DNA from: Calothrix sp. NIES-2100 | Lineage (GTDB): Bacteria > Cyanobacteriota > Cyanobacteriia > Cyanobacteriales > Nostocaceae | Length of the DNA: 64,000 nt | Direction of reading: 5' to 3' | Assembly (NCBI RefSeq): GCF_002368195.1 | Contig: NZ_AP018178.1 | Location: 5,918,145 to 5,982,144, forward strand | Shown here: piece by piece, positions 27,598 to 37,072 of the stretch | Layout of the letters: each line of letters opens with the position of its first letter | How positions within the stretch are numbered: the first letter of the stretch is position 1 | Notes under the pieces: generated by a model | Databases searched by the model: none | What the model was told of the DNA's origin: nothing | What the model saw: only the letters and a program-made list of their open reading frames with translations | Made by a program: the position numbers and the translations under genes

Positions 27598-27680
27598 GGT
27601 TGATTTCTTTGCTCACACTTGCGCCTTGCTCAGTGATCACGACAGCTTGTAAGAATTCTCACTTCATCCTTCATCCTTTA
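27598..27680. repeat. Dispersed repeat shared with 63255-63345
   Basis: The phrases CACACTTGCGCCTTGCTCAG and ATTCTCACTTCATC plus TTCATCC words occur in the same order in both places. Identity is roughly four in five by eye. There is no coding sense. Confidence 0.7.
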
Positions 27681-27697
27681 TCCTTTCTTCAGTCCAT

Positions 27698-28885
27698 CTA
27701 CTCCTGAGAAATTATTTGCTCTCGGCTCCTGCTCAATAAATCTAGGGCAACTGTAACCACACAAGCAATAGCAACCAGTGTAGTTAAAAATATAGGAGAT
27801 AAATTTATCCCGGCAATAGCTAGGACTAAAACAAATCCCGCTGCTCCTAGACGATAAGTGCTTAAAATTCTACCTTTGCGGTATTTCTCCAAAATACAAG
27901 TTGTTAAGTTAATCAAAGCTAAAACCAGCAAGCAAAGCGTAACAGCACCACAAAGTAGCCAACGGTCTTTTTCTGGGAGGACATTCTTTGTACTGGTGAA
28001 AATCACATGCTCAACGCCTACCCCTGTAGCCGCCAAACCAATAGCTAGAAGGAGGTGAGAATAAACCCAAGTGATAAAGATAGTTATTTTACCTGCCTTC
28101 ATCGTCTCTAATGGCGAACCATCGATGCTATCGAAGTAAAGCCACCAGAAGCTAAAAGCAATGCTCATCCCCATTAAGGCGGTGATGATCGATGAGACAT
28201 TCCACTCCTTTTCAACTACACCTTTAACGACAGCGGCGACAGACTCACCTAAAACTATCATGGTAAAAAGTCCAAGTCGCTCTGGCATGTGAGAGATATC
28301 TGGGGTAATCTGAGTAGCTAAATGACCAGTTCCTAAGGGAGTGATCAAGTCTATAAATAGCCCCAGCGCCCACAGAGCAAAACGCCAAGGAACTGGAACA
28401 AATAGGGATAATAACCAACAACCAGCACCAAGACCAAAACCCCAAATATAGCGATTGAGTAAAGGACGGGCTACAGGAACATGATATCTGGCAATGAGAA
28501 ATTGAACAATGAGAATACTGCGAGCACCGATATAAGCAATTGCAAAACCAACAGAAGATTTACCCAGACCATGATGCACATTTATTGCTAAAGCAGCAAT
28601 CATCATCATTTGCACAAGGGTTAATAAGCGATCGCCTAAATCGTCAGTATCAAACAAATTAGCGTAAAAAGTAGCACCTAGCCAACAAGACCAAATGGGG
28701 ATAAAAAGAGCAACATAGCCGAGAACACCTAGTAAAGAAACATCTTTACTGAGATTGTGAGCCAATTCGGCGATCGCTACCACAAATATCAAATCGTAAA
28801 AAAGCTCTAGCCAGGTAGCACGTCTTTCTTCGCCACTATCTTCGCCAATACGTAATCTTGGCGGTTGCCATAATTTTTTGTTCAT
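27698..28885 (-). CDS. LtrA-family (low temperature requirement A) membrane protein
   Basis: 395 residues, mostly hydrophobic with about eleven to twelve predicted membrane segments. The N-terminal signature TWLELFYDLIFVVAIAEL is diagnostic of the LtrA family. The function is poorly known; the Listeria founder was found in a cold-growth screen. It is encoded against the direction of the surrounding cluster and separates its two halves. No role in the cluster is evident. Confidence 0.88.
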   Translation of the reverse strand: MNKKLWQPPRLRIGEDSGEERRATWLELFYDLIFVVAIAELAHNLSKDVSLLGVLGYVALFIPIWSCWLGATFYANLFDTDDLGDRLLTLVQMMMIAALAINVHHGLGKSSVGFAIAYIGARSILIVQFLIARYHVPVARPLLNRYIWGFGLGAGCWLLSLFVPVPWRFALWALGLFIDLITPLGTGHLATQITPDISHMPERLGLFTMIVLGESVAAVVKGVVEKEWNVSSIITALMGMSIAFSFWWLYFDSIDGSPLETMKAGKITIFITWVYSHLLLAIGLAATGVGVEHVIFTSTKNVLPEKDRWLLCGAVTLCLLVLALINLTTCILEKYRKGRILSTYRLGAAGFVLVLAIAGINLSPIFLTTLVAIACVVTVALDLLSRSREQIISQE

Positions 28886-29427
28886 CAGAACGGTAATATC
28901 AACTACTCATGGAACACTATTTTACGAGGTTCGTTTCACATCTGGGTTGCATAATTTATCCAAATTCTGACTGATAGATTATGTAGATTTCTGCAAATAC
29001 GCCGCTTTCAGCACTTTTACGAGACTCTCTAAGGTTTTTGCTACACAAGCTACCAAAAAGCAGTTAGAATGTCTCTTGTTCTGGGCCAAAACAGTTTCTG
29101 GAATTCATCTTGATATTGTCAGCGTCGAGACAGCTACAGTGCTAAAAGCAAGAGAAACAGCGATGCTTGCCGATAGTAGTGCGGGATATTTATAAATTCA
29201 AGCACTATTACAAACAATTACTCCGACGCTTCAATTAGTAACAAATCTGCGAAATTAAATTAAATAGGTTACATAAGTCAAGGTTTAGATTTCGCAACAA
29301 TACAAGAGTTACACAAAAGTAGGAAAAAACAAGCGCCAACGACACGGAGGACGCAAAAGCATCAGAGTTTCACAGGATACTGGCGTAAGTCCAACAATAT
29401 CTATCCTTTTATTTCTGTACAACAAAG
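28886..29427. other. Spacer with an open, start-less coding-like remnant
   Basis: About 540 bases. From about 28968 to the stop TAA at 29193-29195 one plus frame stays open for some 75 codons. It reads like protein (segments KKQLECLLFWAKTVSGIHLD and VETATVLKARETAMLADSS) but has no start codon. It may be the tail of a lost gene; no family is recognised. The remainder should contain the promoter of the AGE-type gene at 29428. Confidence 0.35.
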
Positions 29428-31254
29428 ATGAACAAACTAAACTTCTCGATCTCAGACACGATTACTGGTTACGTCACCGACTTTAACTCCAGCGATAAAT
29501 CCTTTGGCATTAAAACCTCCGATGAGCGCGAATACAGAGCATACCTCACCCCTACTGTTTATGCCAGAATCGCGCAAAACCTGGAAGAGCCTTATCGAGA
29601 TTGCACTGGTCAAATCGAACAACTGCTAGTACCTGGTCAGCACGTATTTGCCTACGGTATTTTTTATCCCCAGGGAGATGGACACAAATTTGATGTCAAG
29701 TCCTTAGTCTTCCCTAACGATAAACCAGGTGTTTATCGCCACGAAGAACCAGACTGGTGGATCAAGCAGATCCGTTCGATTGCTGATAGTTACCTCAAAT
29801 GGCAGTTCAACTATCCCGATCGCGAAATAGATTACCACGAGTACCGCACTTACCTACACTTAGCCGGTGGTAAAAAGCGCGACGACTTTTTACAAGAAAC
29901 TGATACCATTTCTCGTCTCGTCTATGGCTTCGCTTCAGCGTTTTTGTTAACAGGTGAAGACCGCTTCCTCGAAGCAGCAGAAAGAGGAACAGAATACCTG
30001 CGCGAACACATGCGCTTCTACGATCCTGATGAAAACCTCATCTATTGGTATCATGGGGTTAAAGTCACAGGTCGTCGGGAACAAAAGCTACTCACCTCCG
30101 AGTTTAGTGACGACTACGACGCTATCCCCGCCTACGAACAGATTTACGCCTTAGCAGGTCCAATTCAAACCTACCGGATTACAGGCGATCCCCGCATTCT
30201 CAAAGATGCAGAAATGACCGTCGATCTGTTCGATAAATTCTTCCTTGATAAAGAAGGCGGCGGCTATTTTTCCCACATTGACCCCTATACCCTCGATCCG
30301 CGTGCTGAGTCTCTAGGTCGGAACCGCGCCCGCAAAAACTGGAACTCTGTAGGTGACCATGCACCCGCCTACCTCATCAATTTGTGGTTAGCAACAGGCG
30401 AGAAAAAATACGCCGACTTCCTAGAATATACCTTTGACACGATCGCCAAATATTTCCCAGACTACGACAACAGCCCCTTTGTCCAAGAGAAATTCTTTGA
30501 AGACTGGAGCAAAGACCAAGAATGGGGTTGGCAACAAAACCGCGCCGTTGTTGGTCACAACTTGAAAATTGCTTGGAACTTGATGCGGATGAATTCCCTC
30601 AAGCCTAAAGACGAATATGTACAACTAGCTGAAAAAATCGCTCACCTGATGCCCAAAGTTGGTAGCGACCAACAAAGAGGCGGCTGGTACGACGTAGTTG
30701 AACGTGTTGTGGCTGAAGGTGAAGAACAGCATAGCTTTGTTTGGCACGATCGCAAAGCTTGGTGGCAACAAGAACAAGCCATTCTCGCCTATTTTATCCT
30801 CCACGGTATTTTGAATAAGCCAGAATACAAACGTCAAGCCAATGAAGCAGCAGCGTTCTACAATGCTTTCTTCTTGGATCATGATGACGGTGCGGTTTAC
30901 TTCAACGTTTTAGCTAATGGCTTGCCTTACCTGTTGGGTAACGAACGCTTCAAAGGCTCTCACTCTATGAGTGCCTACCACTCAACAGAACTTTGTTATT
31001 TATCAGTAGTCTACACCAACTTACTGATTACCAAGCAACCACTAGATCTATACTTTAAACCCCAACCAGGTGCATTCAAGGACAACATCCTGCGGGTGCA
31101 GCCAGATATTCTGCCTCCTGGTAGCATTAAGATTGGTCAAGTCTGGATCGACGACCAACCATACACCGATTTTGACTCTAATGGCTTAACGGTGAAACTA
31201 CCAGACACCAAAGCTCAAGTCAAAGTCAAAGTTCAAATTGTCCCTACCGCCTAG
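29428..31254 (+). CDS. AGE-family (N-acylglucosamine 2-epimerase-like) protein with N-terminal OB-like extension
   Basis: 608 residues. About residues 110-540 form the alpha/alpha barrel of the N-acyl-D-glucosamine 2-epimerase/cellobiose epimerase family, with histidine motifs GDHAPAYL and VGHNLKIAWNLMR. The first 100 residues (SISDTITGYVTDFNSSD) and the last 60 are extra compared with a plain epimerase and look like small beta domains. Family enzymes epimerise or isomerise sugars. It is 20 bases ahead of a STAS gene and opens the same gene order as slr1855-slr1861 of Synechocystis. The true substrate is unknown; a storage or osmolyte sugar role would suit its neighbour glgX. Confidence 0.85.
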   Translation: MNKLNFSISDTITGYVTDFNSSDKSFGIKTSDEREYRAYLTPTVYARIAQNLEEPYRDCTGQIEQLLVPGQHVFAYGIFYPQGDGHKFDVKSLVFPNDKPGVYRHEEPDWWIKQIRSIADSYLKWQFNYPDREIDYHEYRTYLHLAGGKKRDDFLQETDTISRLVYGFASAFLLTGEDRFLEAAERGTEYLREHMRFYDPDENLIYWYHGVKVTGRREQKLLTSEFSDDYDAIPAYEQIYALAGPIQTYRITGDPRILKDAEMTVDLFDKFFLDKEGGGYFSHIDPYTLDPRAESLGRNRARKNWNSVGDHAPAYLINLWLATGEKKYADFLEYTFDTIAKYFPDYDNSPFVQEKFFEDWSKDQEWGWQQNRAVVGHNLKIAWNLMRMNSLKPKDEYVQLAEKIAHLMPKVGSDQQRGGWYDVVERVVAEGEEQHSFVWHDRKAWWQQEQAILAYFILHGILNKPEYKRQANEAAAFYNAFFLDHDDGAVYFNVLANGLPYLLGNERFKGSHSMSAYHSTELCYLSVVYTNLLITKQPLDLYFKPQPGAFKDNILRVQPDILPPGSIKIGQVWIDDQPYTDFDSNGLTVKLPDTKAQVKVKVQIVPTA

Positions 31255-31274
31255 TTTGCTGGAAGTAATTAATT

Positions 31275-31682
31275 ATGGAGATCATCATCAACAAAATCCA
31301 AGTAACTGCAATCAGCACAGCGGAAGGCGATACTGCTCCAGCAGTACATGAAGAAGTTACTGTAGTGGAACTAGATGGCGATGTCGATGGCAAAACTGCA
31401 CCAGAAATTCAAGCTGAAGTTTTACCTTTGGTTGCACCAAAGAGTAAATTGCTGCTGGATTTAACCAAAGTTCCTTATATGTCCAGTGCAGGGTTACGCA
31501 CATTGCTCTTGCTACATCGGAAGTTTACTGAGCAAGATGGACAGATGGTACTGGTAGGAGTTGCACCTGAGATTCAAGATACGATGTCGATTACTGGGTT
31601 TATTAACTTCTTCAGTATTAGCGACACCATAGAATCTGGCTTAGAAGCTCTCAATGTAAAGGTTCATCCTCTACCTGCTTAA
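31275..31682 (+). CDS. STAS-domain anti-sigma factor antagonist (slr1856-like)
   Basis: 135 residues. The central SpoIIAA/RsbV-type STAS fold carries the phospho-acceptor loop VPYMSSAGLR with S70 and S71. An N-terminal extension of about 30 residues precedes the core. In Synechocystis the corresponding protein of the icfG cluster is a phosphoprotein made by the cluster's kinase and reset by the IcfG phosphatase. The position between the AGE gene and glgX matches that cluster. One of the serines should be the phosphorylation site, by analogy. Confidence 0.9.
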   Translation: MEIIINKIQVTAISTAEGDTAPAVHEEVTVVELDGDVDGKTAPEIQAEVLPLVAPKSKLLLDLTKVPYMSSAGLRTLLLLHRKFTEQDGQMVLVGVAPEIQDTMSITGFINFFSISDTIESGLEALNVKVHPLPA

Positions 31683-31813
31683 TCAAGACAGAGGACTGAC
31701 GCAAACAGGAACGGACGCGGGGATATAGAAAAATTTTTGGATGAATTTTCCCCGTGTCCCTGTGTCACCTCGTCGGCTTATCTTAGTGCCATTCCACTCA
31801 CTACCAAAGAACA

Positions 31814-33928
31814 ATGGAGCGCATCGACGTTAATCCCACCCATACCTACGGCGATTTTAAGCTACGTCGGGGTAAACCTTTCCCTTTTGGAGCCACACTT
31901 GTTCCAGGCGGGGTAAACTTTTCCATCTTTTCCAGTCACGCCACATCCTGTTCTTTAGTGCTGTTTAAGAAACATCAGCCCGAACCGTTAGCAGAAATTC
32001 CTGTTCCGGAAGAGTTTCGGATTGGGAATGTTTTTTGCATGGTGGTGTTTGACTTGGATTACGAAGAAATCGAATATGGCTATCGCATGGATGGCCCCTT
32101 CGATCCCAAGGCCGGCCACTGGTTTGACAAGAGCAAAATTCTCTTAGACCCCTATGCCAAAATCATTGGCGGCCGGGATGTTTGGGGAGTCACACCAGAT
32201 TGGAGTGATATCTACCATCATCGCGCCCGCATTGCCTTCGATGACTTTGACTGGGAATCGGAGCGGCCTCTGGAACTTCCTCCAGAAGACTTGATTATTT
32301 ACGAAATGCATGTCCGCAGCTTTACCCGCCATCCTTCCTCTGGAACCAAGCATCCGGGAACCTTTGCGGCGATTCGGGAGAAAATCCCATATTTGAAAGA
32401 GTTGGGTGTAAACTGCATCGAACTCATGCCTGTATATGAGTTTGATGAGTTTGAAAATTCTCGTCCCAATCCCCAAACAGGTGAAACGTTACTCAACTAC
32501 TGGGGATACAGTACCGTTGGTTTCTTTGCACCCAAGGCAGGATATGCAGCCACAGGTAAGTTTGGGATGCAGGTCGATGAGTTGAAGGCATTGGTGAAAG
32601 ACCTCCATGCTAATGGAATTGAAGTCATTTTAGATGTGGTCTTCAACCATACCGCTGAAGGTAATGAGAACGGCCCAGTGATTTCCTTCCGGGGTATTGA
32701 CAATAAGACATATTATATGTTGACCCCAGAGGGTTACTATTACAACTTTAGTGGTTGTGGTAACACCCTCAATTGTAATAATCCGATTGTGCGCAATATT
32801 GTACTCGACTGTCTGCGTTACTGGGCATCAGAGTATCACATCGACGGCTTCCGCTTTGACTTGGCATCAATTCTCGGACGTGACCCTTGGGGCGCACCCC
32901 TAGCAAATCCGCCTTTGTTGGAAACATTGGCTTTTGACCCGATTCTGGCTAGATGTAAATTGATTGCCGAAGCTTGGGATGCTGGCGGTTTGTACCAAGT
33001 AGGCTCTTTCCCAGCTTTTGGTCGCTGGGCGGAGTGGAATGGTAAGTACCGCGATGGCATTCGCAAGTTCCTCAAAGGCGAGGGGCGAGTCGGAGATATG
33101 GCGCAACGGCTACAAGGTTCACCAGATCTGTATGCTTGGGCAGGACGCGCCCCAGCAACTTCGATTAATTTCATCACCGCCCATGATGGTTTTACCCTAG
33201 CTGACTTAGTTTCCTATAACGGCAAGCATAATGAAGCTAACGGGGAAAACAATAACGACGGTACCAATGACAACGATAGTTGGAACTGTGGCGCAGAAGG
33301 CTGGACAGACGATCCAGGGATTAATGCCTTGCGTCAACGGCAGATGAAAAATGCGATCGCCATGTTGCTAGTCAGCCAAGGCGTACCCATGATTCTCATG
33401 GGCGATGAAGTCGGACGCTCTCAAAACGGTAACAACAACACCTACTGTCACGATAACGAGCTGAACTGGTTGAATTGGGATCTTTTAGAATCAAACGCCG
33501 ACCTATTCAACTTTGCCAAACACTGCGTCGCTTTCCGCAAAGCTCACCCTGTACTTAGAAACAAATGGCACTTTCAAAATCGCGACTACGTAGGTAGTGG
33601 CTATGCTGATATTACCTGGCATGGGACTAAAGCTTGGAATGCAGACTGGTCAGACTCTAGCCGTACCCTAGCCTTTATGCTTTGTGGTAAACATGCTAAA
33701 GGTGGCACCCTCAACGATAACTATATTTACGTTGCTATGAACATGCACTGGGAAGCTCAGTGGTTTGAAATTCCCCAACCACCAGCGGGTATGAAGTGGC
33801 ATGTGTTCGCGAATACTGGTGCTAACGGAGCAGAAGCTAGTTGGGAACCTGGTAAGGAACCTGAACTAGGAAATCAACAGGGAATTTTACTAGGCGATCG
33901 CTCAGTAGTTATTCTCGTAGGCAAATAA
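31814..33928 (+). CDS. glgX: Glycogen debranching enzyme GlgX (isoamylase type)
   Basis: 704 residues: an N-terminal CBM48 beta-sandwich (about 15-120), a GH13 barrel, and a C-terminal beta domain. The four GH13 motifs are visible: DVVFNHT, GFRFDLAS with nucleophile D349, IAEAWD with acid/base E386, and TAHDGF with D458. The enzyme cleaves alpha-1,6 branches of glycogen, feeding glucan into respiration. Its place between two STAS genes is the same as in the Synechocystis icfG cluster, which links the partner switch to carbon storage. Confidence 0.95.
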   Translation: MERIDVNPTHTYGDFKLRRGKPFPFGATLVPGGVNFSIFSSHATSCSLVLFKKHQPEPLAEIPVPEEFRIGNVFCMVVFDLDYEEIEYGYRMDGPFDPKAGHWFDKSKILLDPYAKIIGGRDVWGVTPDWSDIYHHRARIAFDDFDWESERPLELPPEDLIIYEMHVRSFTRHPSSGTKHPGTFAAIREKIPYLKELGVNCIELMPVYEFDEFENSRPNPQTGETLLNYWGYSTVGFFAPKAGYAATGKFGMQVDELKALVKDLHANGIEVILDVVFNHTAEGNENGPVISFRGIDNKTYYMLTPEGYYYNFSGCGNTLNCNNPIVRNIVLDCLRYWASEYHIDGFRFDLASILGRDPWGAPLANPPLLETLAFDPILARCKLIAEAWDAGGLYQVGSFPAFGRWAEWNGKYRDGIRKFLKGEGRVGDMAQRLQGSPDLYAWAGRAPATSINFITAHDGFTLADLVSYNGKHNEANGENNNDGTNDNDSWNCGAEGWTDDPGINALRQRQMKNAIAMLLVSQGVPMILMGDEVGRSQNGNNNTYCHDNELNWLNWDLLESNADLFNFAKHCVAFRKAHPVLRNKWHFQNRDYVGSGYADITWHGTKAWNADWSDSSRTLAFMLCGKHAKGGTLNDNYIYVAMNMHWEAQWFEIPQPPAGMKWHVFANTGANGAEASWEPGKEPELGNQQGILLGDRSVVILVGK

Positions 33929-34005
33929 ATCTTTGTGTTTCGTCACCTACAAATGGCGAAAGACCAATCAAAAACCAAAACCTCAACAAAACGGAGAAGA
34001 AAATT

Positions 34006-34329
34006 ATGGCTTTTAGTGCAACTCTCGAAGTGATAGGCGATACCGCTAAAATTACCTTAACTGGCGAACTAGATGCCAGTTCCGCCCCCATTTTTCGCGT
34101 AGAAGTGGAAAATGCTGCCAAAGCCGGAGTTAAGCGTCTGGTGTTGTTGATCCAAGGACTGGACTATATCGCCAGTGCTGGATTGCGCGTCCTGATTTTC
34201 GCTAAACAGAAGATGGGCGCTGATGCTGATATTTATGTAGTCGGTGGACAAGAACAGGTTATAGACACCCTGCAAAAAACTGGTTTCGACCAAAGCGTGA
34301 TCGTACAGGATACCTACGAAGTTGCCTAA
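34006..34329 (+). CDS. STAS-domain anti-sigma factor antagonist (slr1859-like)
   Basis: 107 residues, the standard length of a SpoIIAA-type STAS protein. The loop LDYIASAGLR holds the single phospho-acceptor S57. A purine-rich AACGGAGAAG lies before the ATG. It is the second of two antagonists; the two together with the downstream kinase and phosphatase make a complete partner-switching set. A hairpin follows the stop codon. Confidence 0.92.
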   Translation: MAFSATLEVIGDTAKITLTGELDASSAPIFRVEVENAAKAGVKRLVLLIQGLDYIASAGLRVLIFAKQKMGADADIYVVGGQEQVIDTLQKTGFDQSVIVQDTYEVA

Positions 34330-34367
34330 ATATTAGCAATCGAGAATTAGGAATAAATTTCAAGTAT

Positions 34368-34391
34368 AAAGGCTAAACAATTTTAGCCTTT
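34368..34391 (+). terminator. Hairpin after the second STAS gene
   Basis: AAAGGCTAAA (34368-34377) pairs with TTTAGCCTTT (34382-34391), with a four-base loop and a T-rich 3' flank. It may attenuate read-through into the phosphatase gene. Confidence 0.6.
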
Positions 34392-34529
34392 AGCTTTTCC
34401 TATATGCAGAGCCAGAAAATTTAGTATAATGGGAAACATCTTTATTTTCCTTACTTAAAAATCCTCACCGCCAAGGTGACTCTTGGGAAGCGCAGAACGG
34501 CTCCTATTATCTACCGCTATAAAAAATGT

Positions 34530-36014
34530 ATGGATACCCATAAACCATTGAGAGAAGATCAATATTACGAAGAATTGGAGTCGTTGCGCCAAGAAGTCGC
34601 AGCACTAAGAACAGCACAAGCTGCTTTTGAGGCTCAAAGAGAACTACTAGCAAAAGTAGTGGCAATGGCACGTTCTCCTGAACAGGAGGAAATGCTAAAA
34701 ATTACCTTAGAGGAAGCATTACAAGTCTGTTGCAAACTCACCGGGGCAGAAACAGGCAGTTTATTTTTGCTTGATAGCGAGGGAGTCGTTACTGATAGTA
34801 TTCTTACCCAAAAAACTACAGCACAAGATACTCGCTCTCGGTTAATTGGTAGTGTTTTAGACAAAGGTCTAGCTGGTTGGGTGAACCGTCACCGGGAAAT
34901 TGGATTGATTAGCGATACGATTGAAGACGATCGCTGGTTACAACTGCCTAATCAGCCTTACACTGTGCGTTCAGCATTAGCTGTGCCGATTCTCAAAGAC
35001 GAAAGCTTGCTAGGCATCCTGACTCTACTACATTGCCAGCCTAATCGCTTTAGCTGGGACATAGCAAACTTAATGCAAAAAACCGCTAATGAAATCGCCT
35101 TAGTCCTAGAAAATGCGGAATTATATGCCAAATTAGATGAATCTTACCACTTTTTGGATCAAGCCAAACAAGAGATCGAAGCTTATTCCAAAGCACTTGA
35201 CTATGAATTAGAAAAGGGTAGACAGATTCAGCGAGATTTTCTGCCAGAAGATTTACCACAACTTGCTGATTGGGAAATCGCGGCTTGCTTTTATCCCGCA
35301 CGCCAAGTAGCAGGCGATTTCTATGACTCTTTCATGCTTCCTGGGGGGTATGTAGGGCTAGTAATTGCAGATGTGTGCGACAAGGGTGTAGGCGCAGCAC
35401 TATTTATGGCTTTATTCCGCAGTCTGATTCGGGTTTTCTCTGGACAGACTAATTTGTGTAGTGTCACGATTCTAGGTGATGAGGAGGTATTAAATGGTTT
35501 GACAGATCTGCATGGAACCAGTAACCTGGAGCAAGCTGAAGCTCTCAAAGCTGTAGCACTGATCAATAACTATATTGCTCAGCAGCACGCTCAGATGAGC
35601 ATGTTTGCGACGCTTTTCTTTGGAGTCTTAGATCCGAAGACGGGCATAGTCAGCTACGTCAATGGTGGACACGAACCATTGTTTGTCATTGATTCTCAAG
35701 GAGTGAAGGCAACTCTCAAACCTACCGGTCCAGCAGTAGGAATGATGCCTCATATGAAATTCAAGGTTCAGCAGGTGCAACTTGCTCCTGGAGACATCTT
35801 GATTGGTTATACAGATGGTGTCACAGAAGCCCGTGCGCCAGATAGCAAGTTGTTCACTAGTGAGAAGCTTGTCTCCCTGTTTCAACCGCCGCCAGCTTCA
35901 GCTAGCCAACTTTTAGAGTGGATCAAGACTAACTTGTTTGCCTACATGGATAACGCTCCTCAATTTGATGATATTACCATGCTGGCTGTGCAGCGATTGG
36001 AGAATAGTCAATGA
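34530..36014 (+). CDS. icfG: GAF-PP2C (SpoIIE/RsbU-type) phosphatase, IcfG homologue
   Basis: About 494 residues from the ATG at 34530; a GTG at 34476 would add 18 residues with an unlikely composition. An N-terminal coiled coil is followed by a GAF sensor domain (about 40-180), a second coiled coil, and a SpoIIE-type PP2C domain (about 240-494). The PP2C motifs RQVAGDFYD, IADVCDKGVGAALFMA, YVNGGHEPL and IGYTDGVTEA hold the metal-binding aspartates. It should dephosphorylate the two STAS proteins. The Synechocystis homologue was found as a gene needed to coordinate inorganic carbon and glucose use. The signal bound by the GAF domain is unknown. The anti-sigma kinase gene follows 68 bases later. 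Confidence 0.92.
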   Translation: MDTHKPLREDQYYEELESLRQEVAALRTAQAAFEAQRELLAKVVAMARSPEQEEMLKITLEEALQVCCKLTGAETGSLFLLDSEGVVTDSILTQKTTAQDTRSRLIGSVLDKGLAGWVNRHREIGLISDTIEDDRWLQLPNQPYTVRSALAVPILKDESLLGILTLLHCQPNRFSWDIANLMQKTANEIALVLENAELYAKLDESYHFLDQAKQEIEAYSKALDYELEKGRQIQRDFLPEDLPQLADWEIAACFYPARQVAGDFYDSFMLPGGYVGLVIADVCDKGVGAALFMALFRSLIRVFSGQTNLCSVTILGDEEVLNGLTDLHGTSNLEQAEALKAVALINNYIAQQHAQMSMFATLFFGVLDPKTGIVSYVNGGHEPLFVIDSQGVKATLKPTGPAVGMMPHMKFKVQQVQLAPGDILIGYTDGVTEARAPDSKLFTSEKLVSLFQPPPASASQLLEWIKTNLFAYMDNAPQFDDITMLAVQRLENSQ

Positions 36015-36082
36015 AGGAGAAATTAAATAATTTCTCTTACTTAATTTAGTAAAAATTATTACTCGTATCAATGAGATAGTTT

Positions 36083-36538
36083 ATGGAACCTTTAACGGTC
36101 GATGGGACGCTCGACTCTTTGAGCGATATTGCCAAATACGTCATGGCAGCAGCAGCAGCAGCAGACTTAGACAAAAAGACTTCTTATAGACTCCGGCTGG
36201 CAGTAGACGAAATTGCTACTAATATCATAGTACATGGTTATGAAGAAGCTGGCCGGGAGGGTACGGTAGTTTGTCAAACTACACTGACAGACGATTCTTT
36301 AACAATTACCCTGGAAGACACAGGCGAATTCTACGACCCCACAAAGCAAGCCTTTCCAGACGATATGGATTTGCCTATGGAGCAGCGTAAGATTGGGGGA
36401 CTAGGTGTTTACCTAACTATTCAAGGTGTTGACAAGTTTACTTATGAAAGAGCAAACAACAAGAATCGCAATATATTTGTTGTGAATCGAATTCCTTCTA
36501 CGGCTACTGGAACTGTACCAAGTTCCACTGCTAAATAA
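36083..36538 (+). CDS. RsbW/SpoIIAB-type anti-sigma serine kinase
   Basis: 151 residues with the GHKL ATPase fold. The N box AVDEIATNIIVHGY has E43 and N47, the G1 box reads DTGEFYDPT, and the G2 box reads GGLGVYLTIQ. It should phosphorylate STAS antagonists and sequester a partner, which in cyanobacteria need not be a sigma factor. It ends the icfG-type cluster; the next gene is convergent. Confidence 0.92.
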   Translation: MEPLTVDGTLDSLSDIAKYVMAAAAAADLDKKTSYRLRLAVDEIATNIIVHGYEEAGREGTVVCQTTLTDDSLTITLEDTGEFYDPTKQAFPDDMDLPMEQRKIGGLGVYLTIQGVDKFTYERANNKNRNIFVVNRIPSTATGTVPSSTAK

Positions 36539-36612
36539 TGCGAATAAAAAATATCCCATCGCTCTTTTTGCGCTGACATCTCATACCGGGACGCGATCGC
36601 TTGATAACTATT

Positions 36613-37005
36613 TTATCTTGCTAAACTCGCATAAAGCATTGCCATACCCTGCGGTTCATGGCTGTACTTCCCGCTGTGCAAAGGATGATATGTCTCGTTA
36701 TACAAACACAGAGCATTGGGATTTTTTCTGACAAACTGCATCATCTGTCGATGTGGTTCACCTCGGAAGAACTGTTTCAAGTCATGTTCTGAGTGCCAGT
36801 AACTCAGCATAATCACTTCGTTGGCTCCACAAATACCAGCCTTCACTTGCACACAGCCTGGGGCCTTGGTAGTTGCGTTCTTGATCCGATTGAGATTTTT
36901 CCACATCCAGAAAAATCCCAAACGATTGCGTGCTAAAAAGCCGTTAACAAAAACAACCGCCTGCGGATGTTCCGGTAGATCAATTTGGTAAACGGAATAC
37001 ATCAT
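36613..37005 (-). CDS. DUF4188-like ferredoxin-fold protein
   Basis: 130 residues, a single alpha+beta barrel of the dimeric monooxygenase-like type (MLSYWHSEHDLKQFF, then HRQMMQFVRKNP). It resembles the DUF4188 family. AGAGGA precedes the ATG on the minus strand. It is transcribed away from the PadR gene, and the shared spacer holds two palindromes, so PadR probably represses it. PadR family members often control genes for phenolic acid or drug detoxification; the actual substrate is unknown. Confidence 0.7.
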   Translation of the reverse strand: MMYSVYQIDLPEHPQAVVFVNGFLARNRLGFFWMWKNLNRIKNATTKAPGCVQVKAGICGANEVIMLSYWHSEHDLKQFFRGEPHRQMMQFVRKNPNALCLYNETYHPLHSGKYSHEPQGMAMLYASLAR

Positions 37006-37072
37006 TGCATTTGTCCTCTTAAGACTGCTTTGTGATGTTGCTCTCTTTGAGCTACATACTCAACAATAGTAT

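Noticed and set aside
34476..34529. GTG start for the icfG-type phosphatase
   Set aside because: It adds 18 basic residues with no ribosome binding site; the ATG at 34530 fits the coiled-coil start better, though this is not certain.
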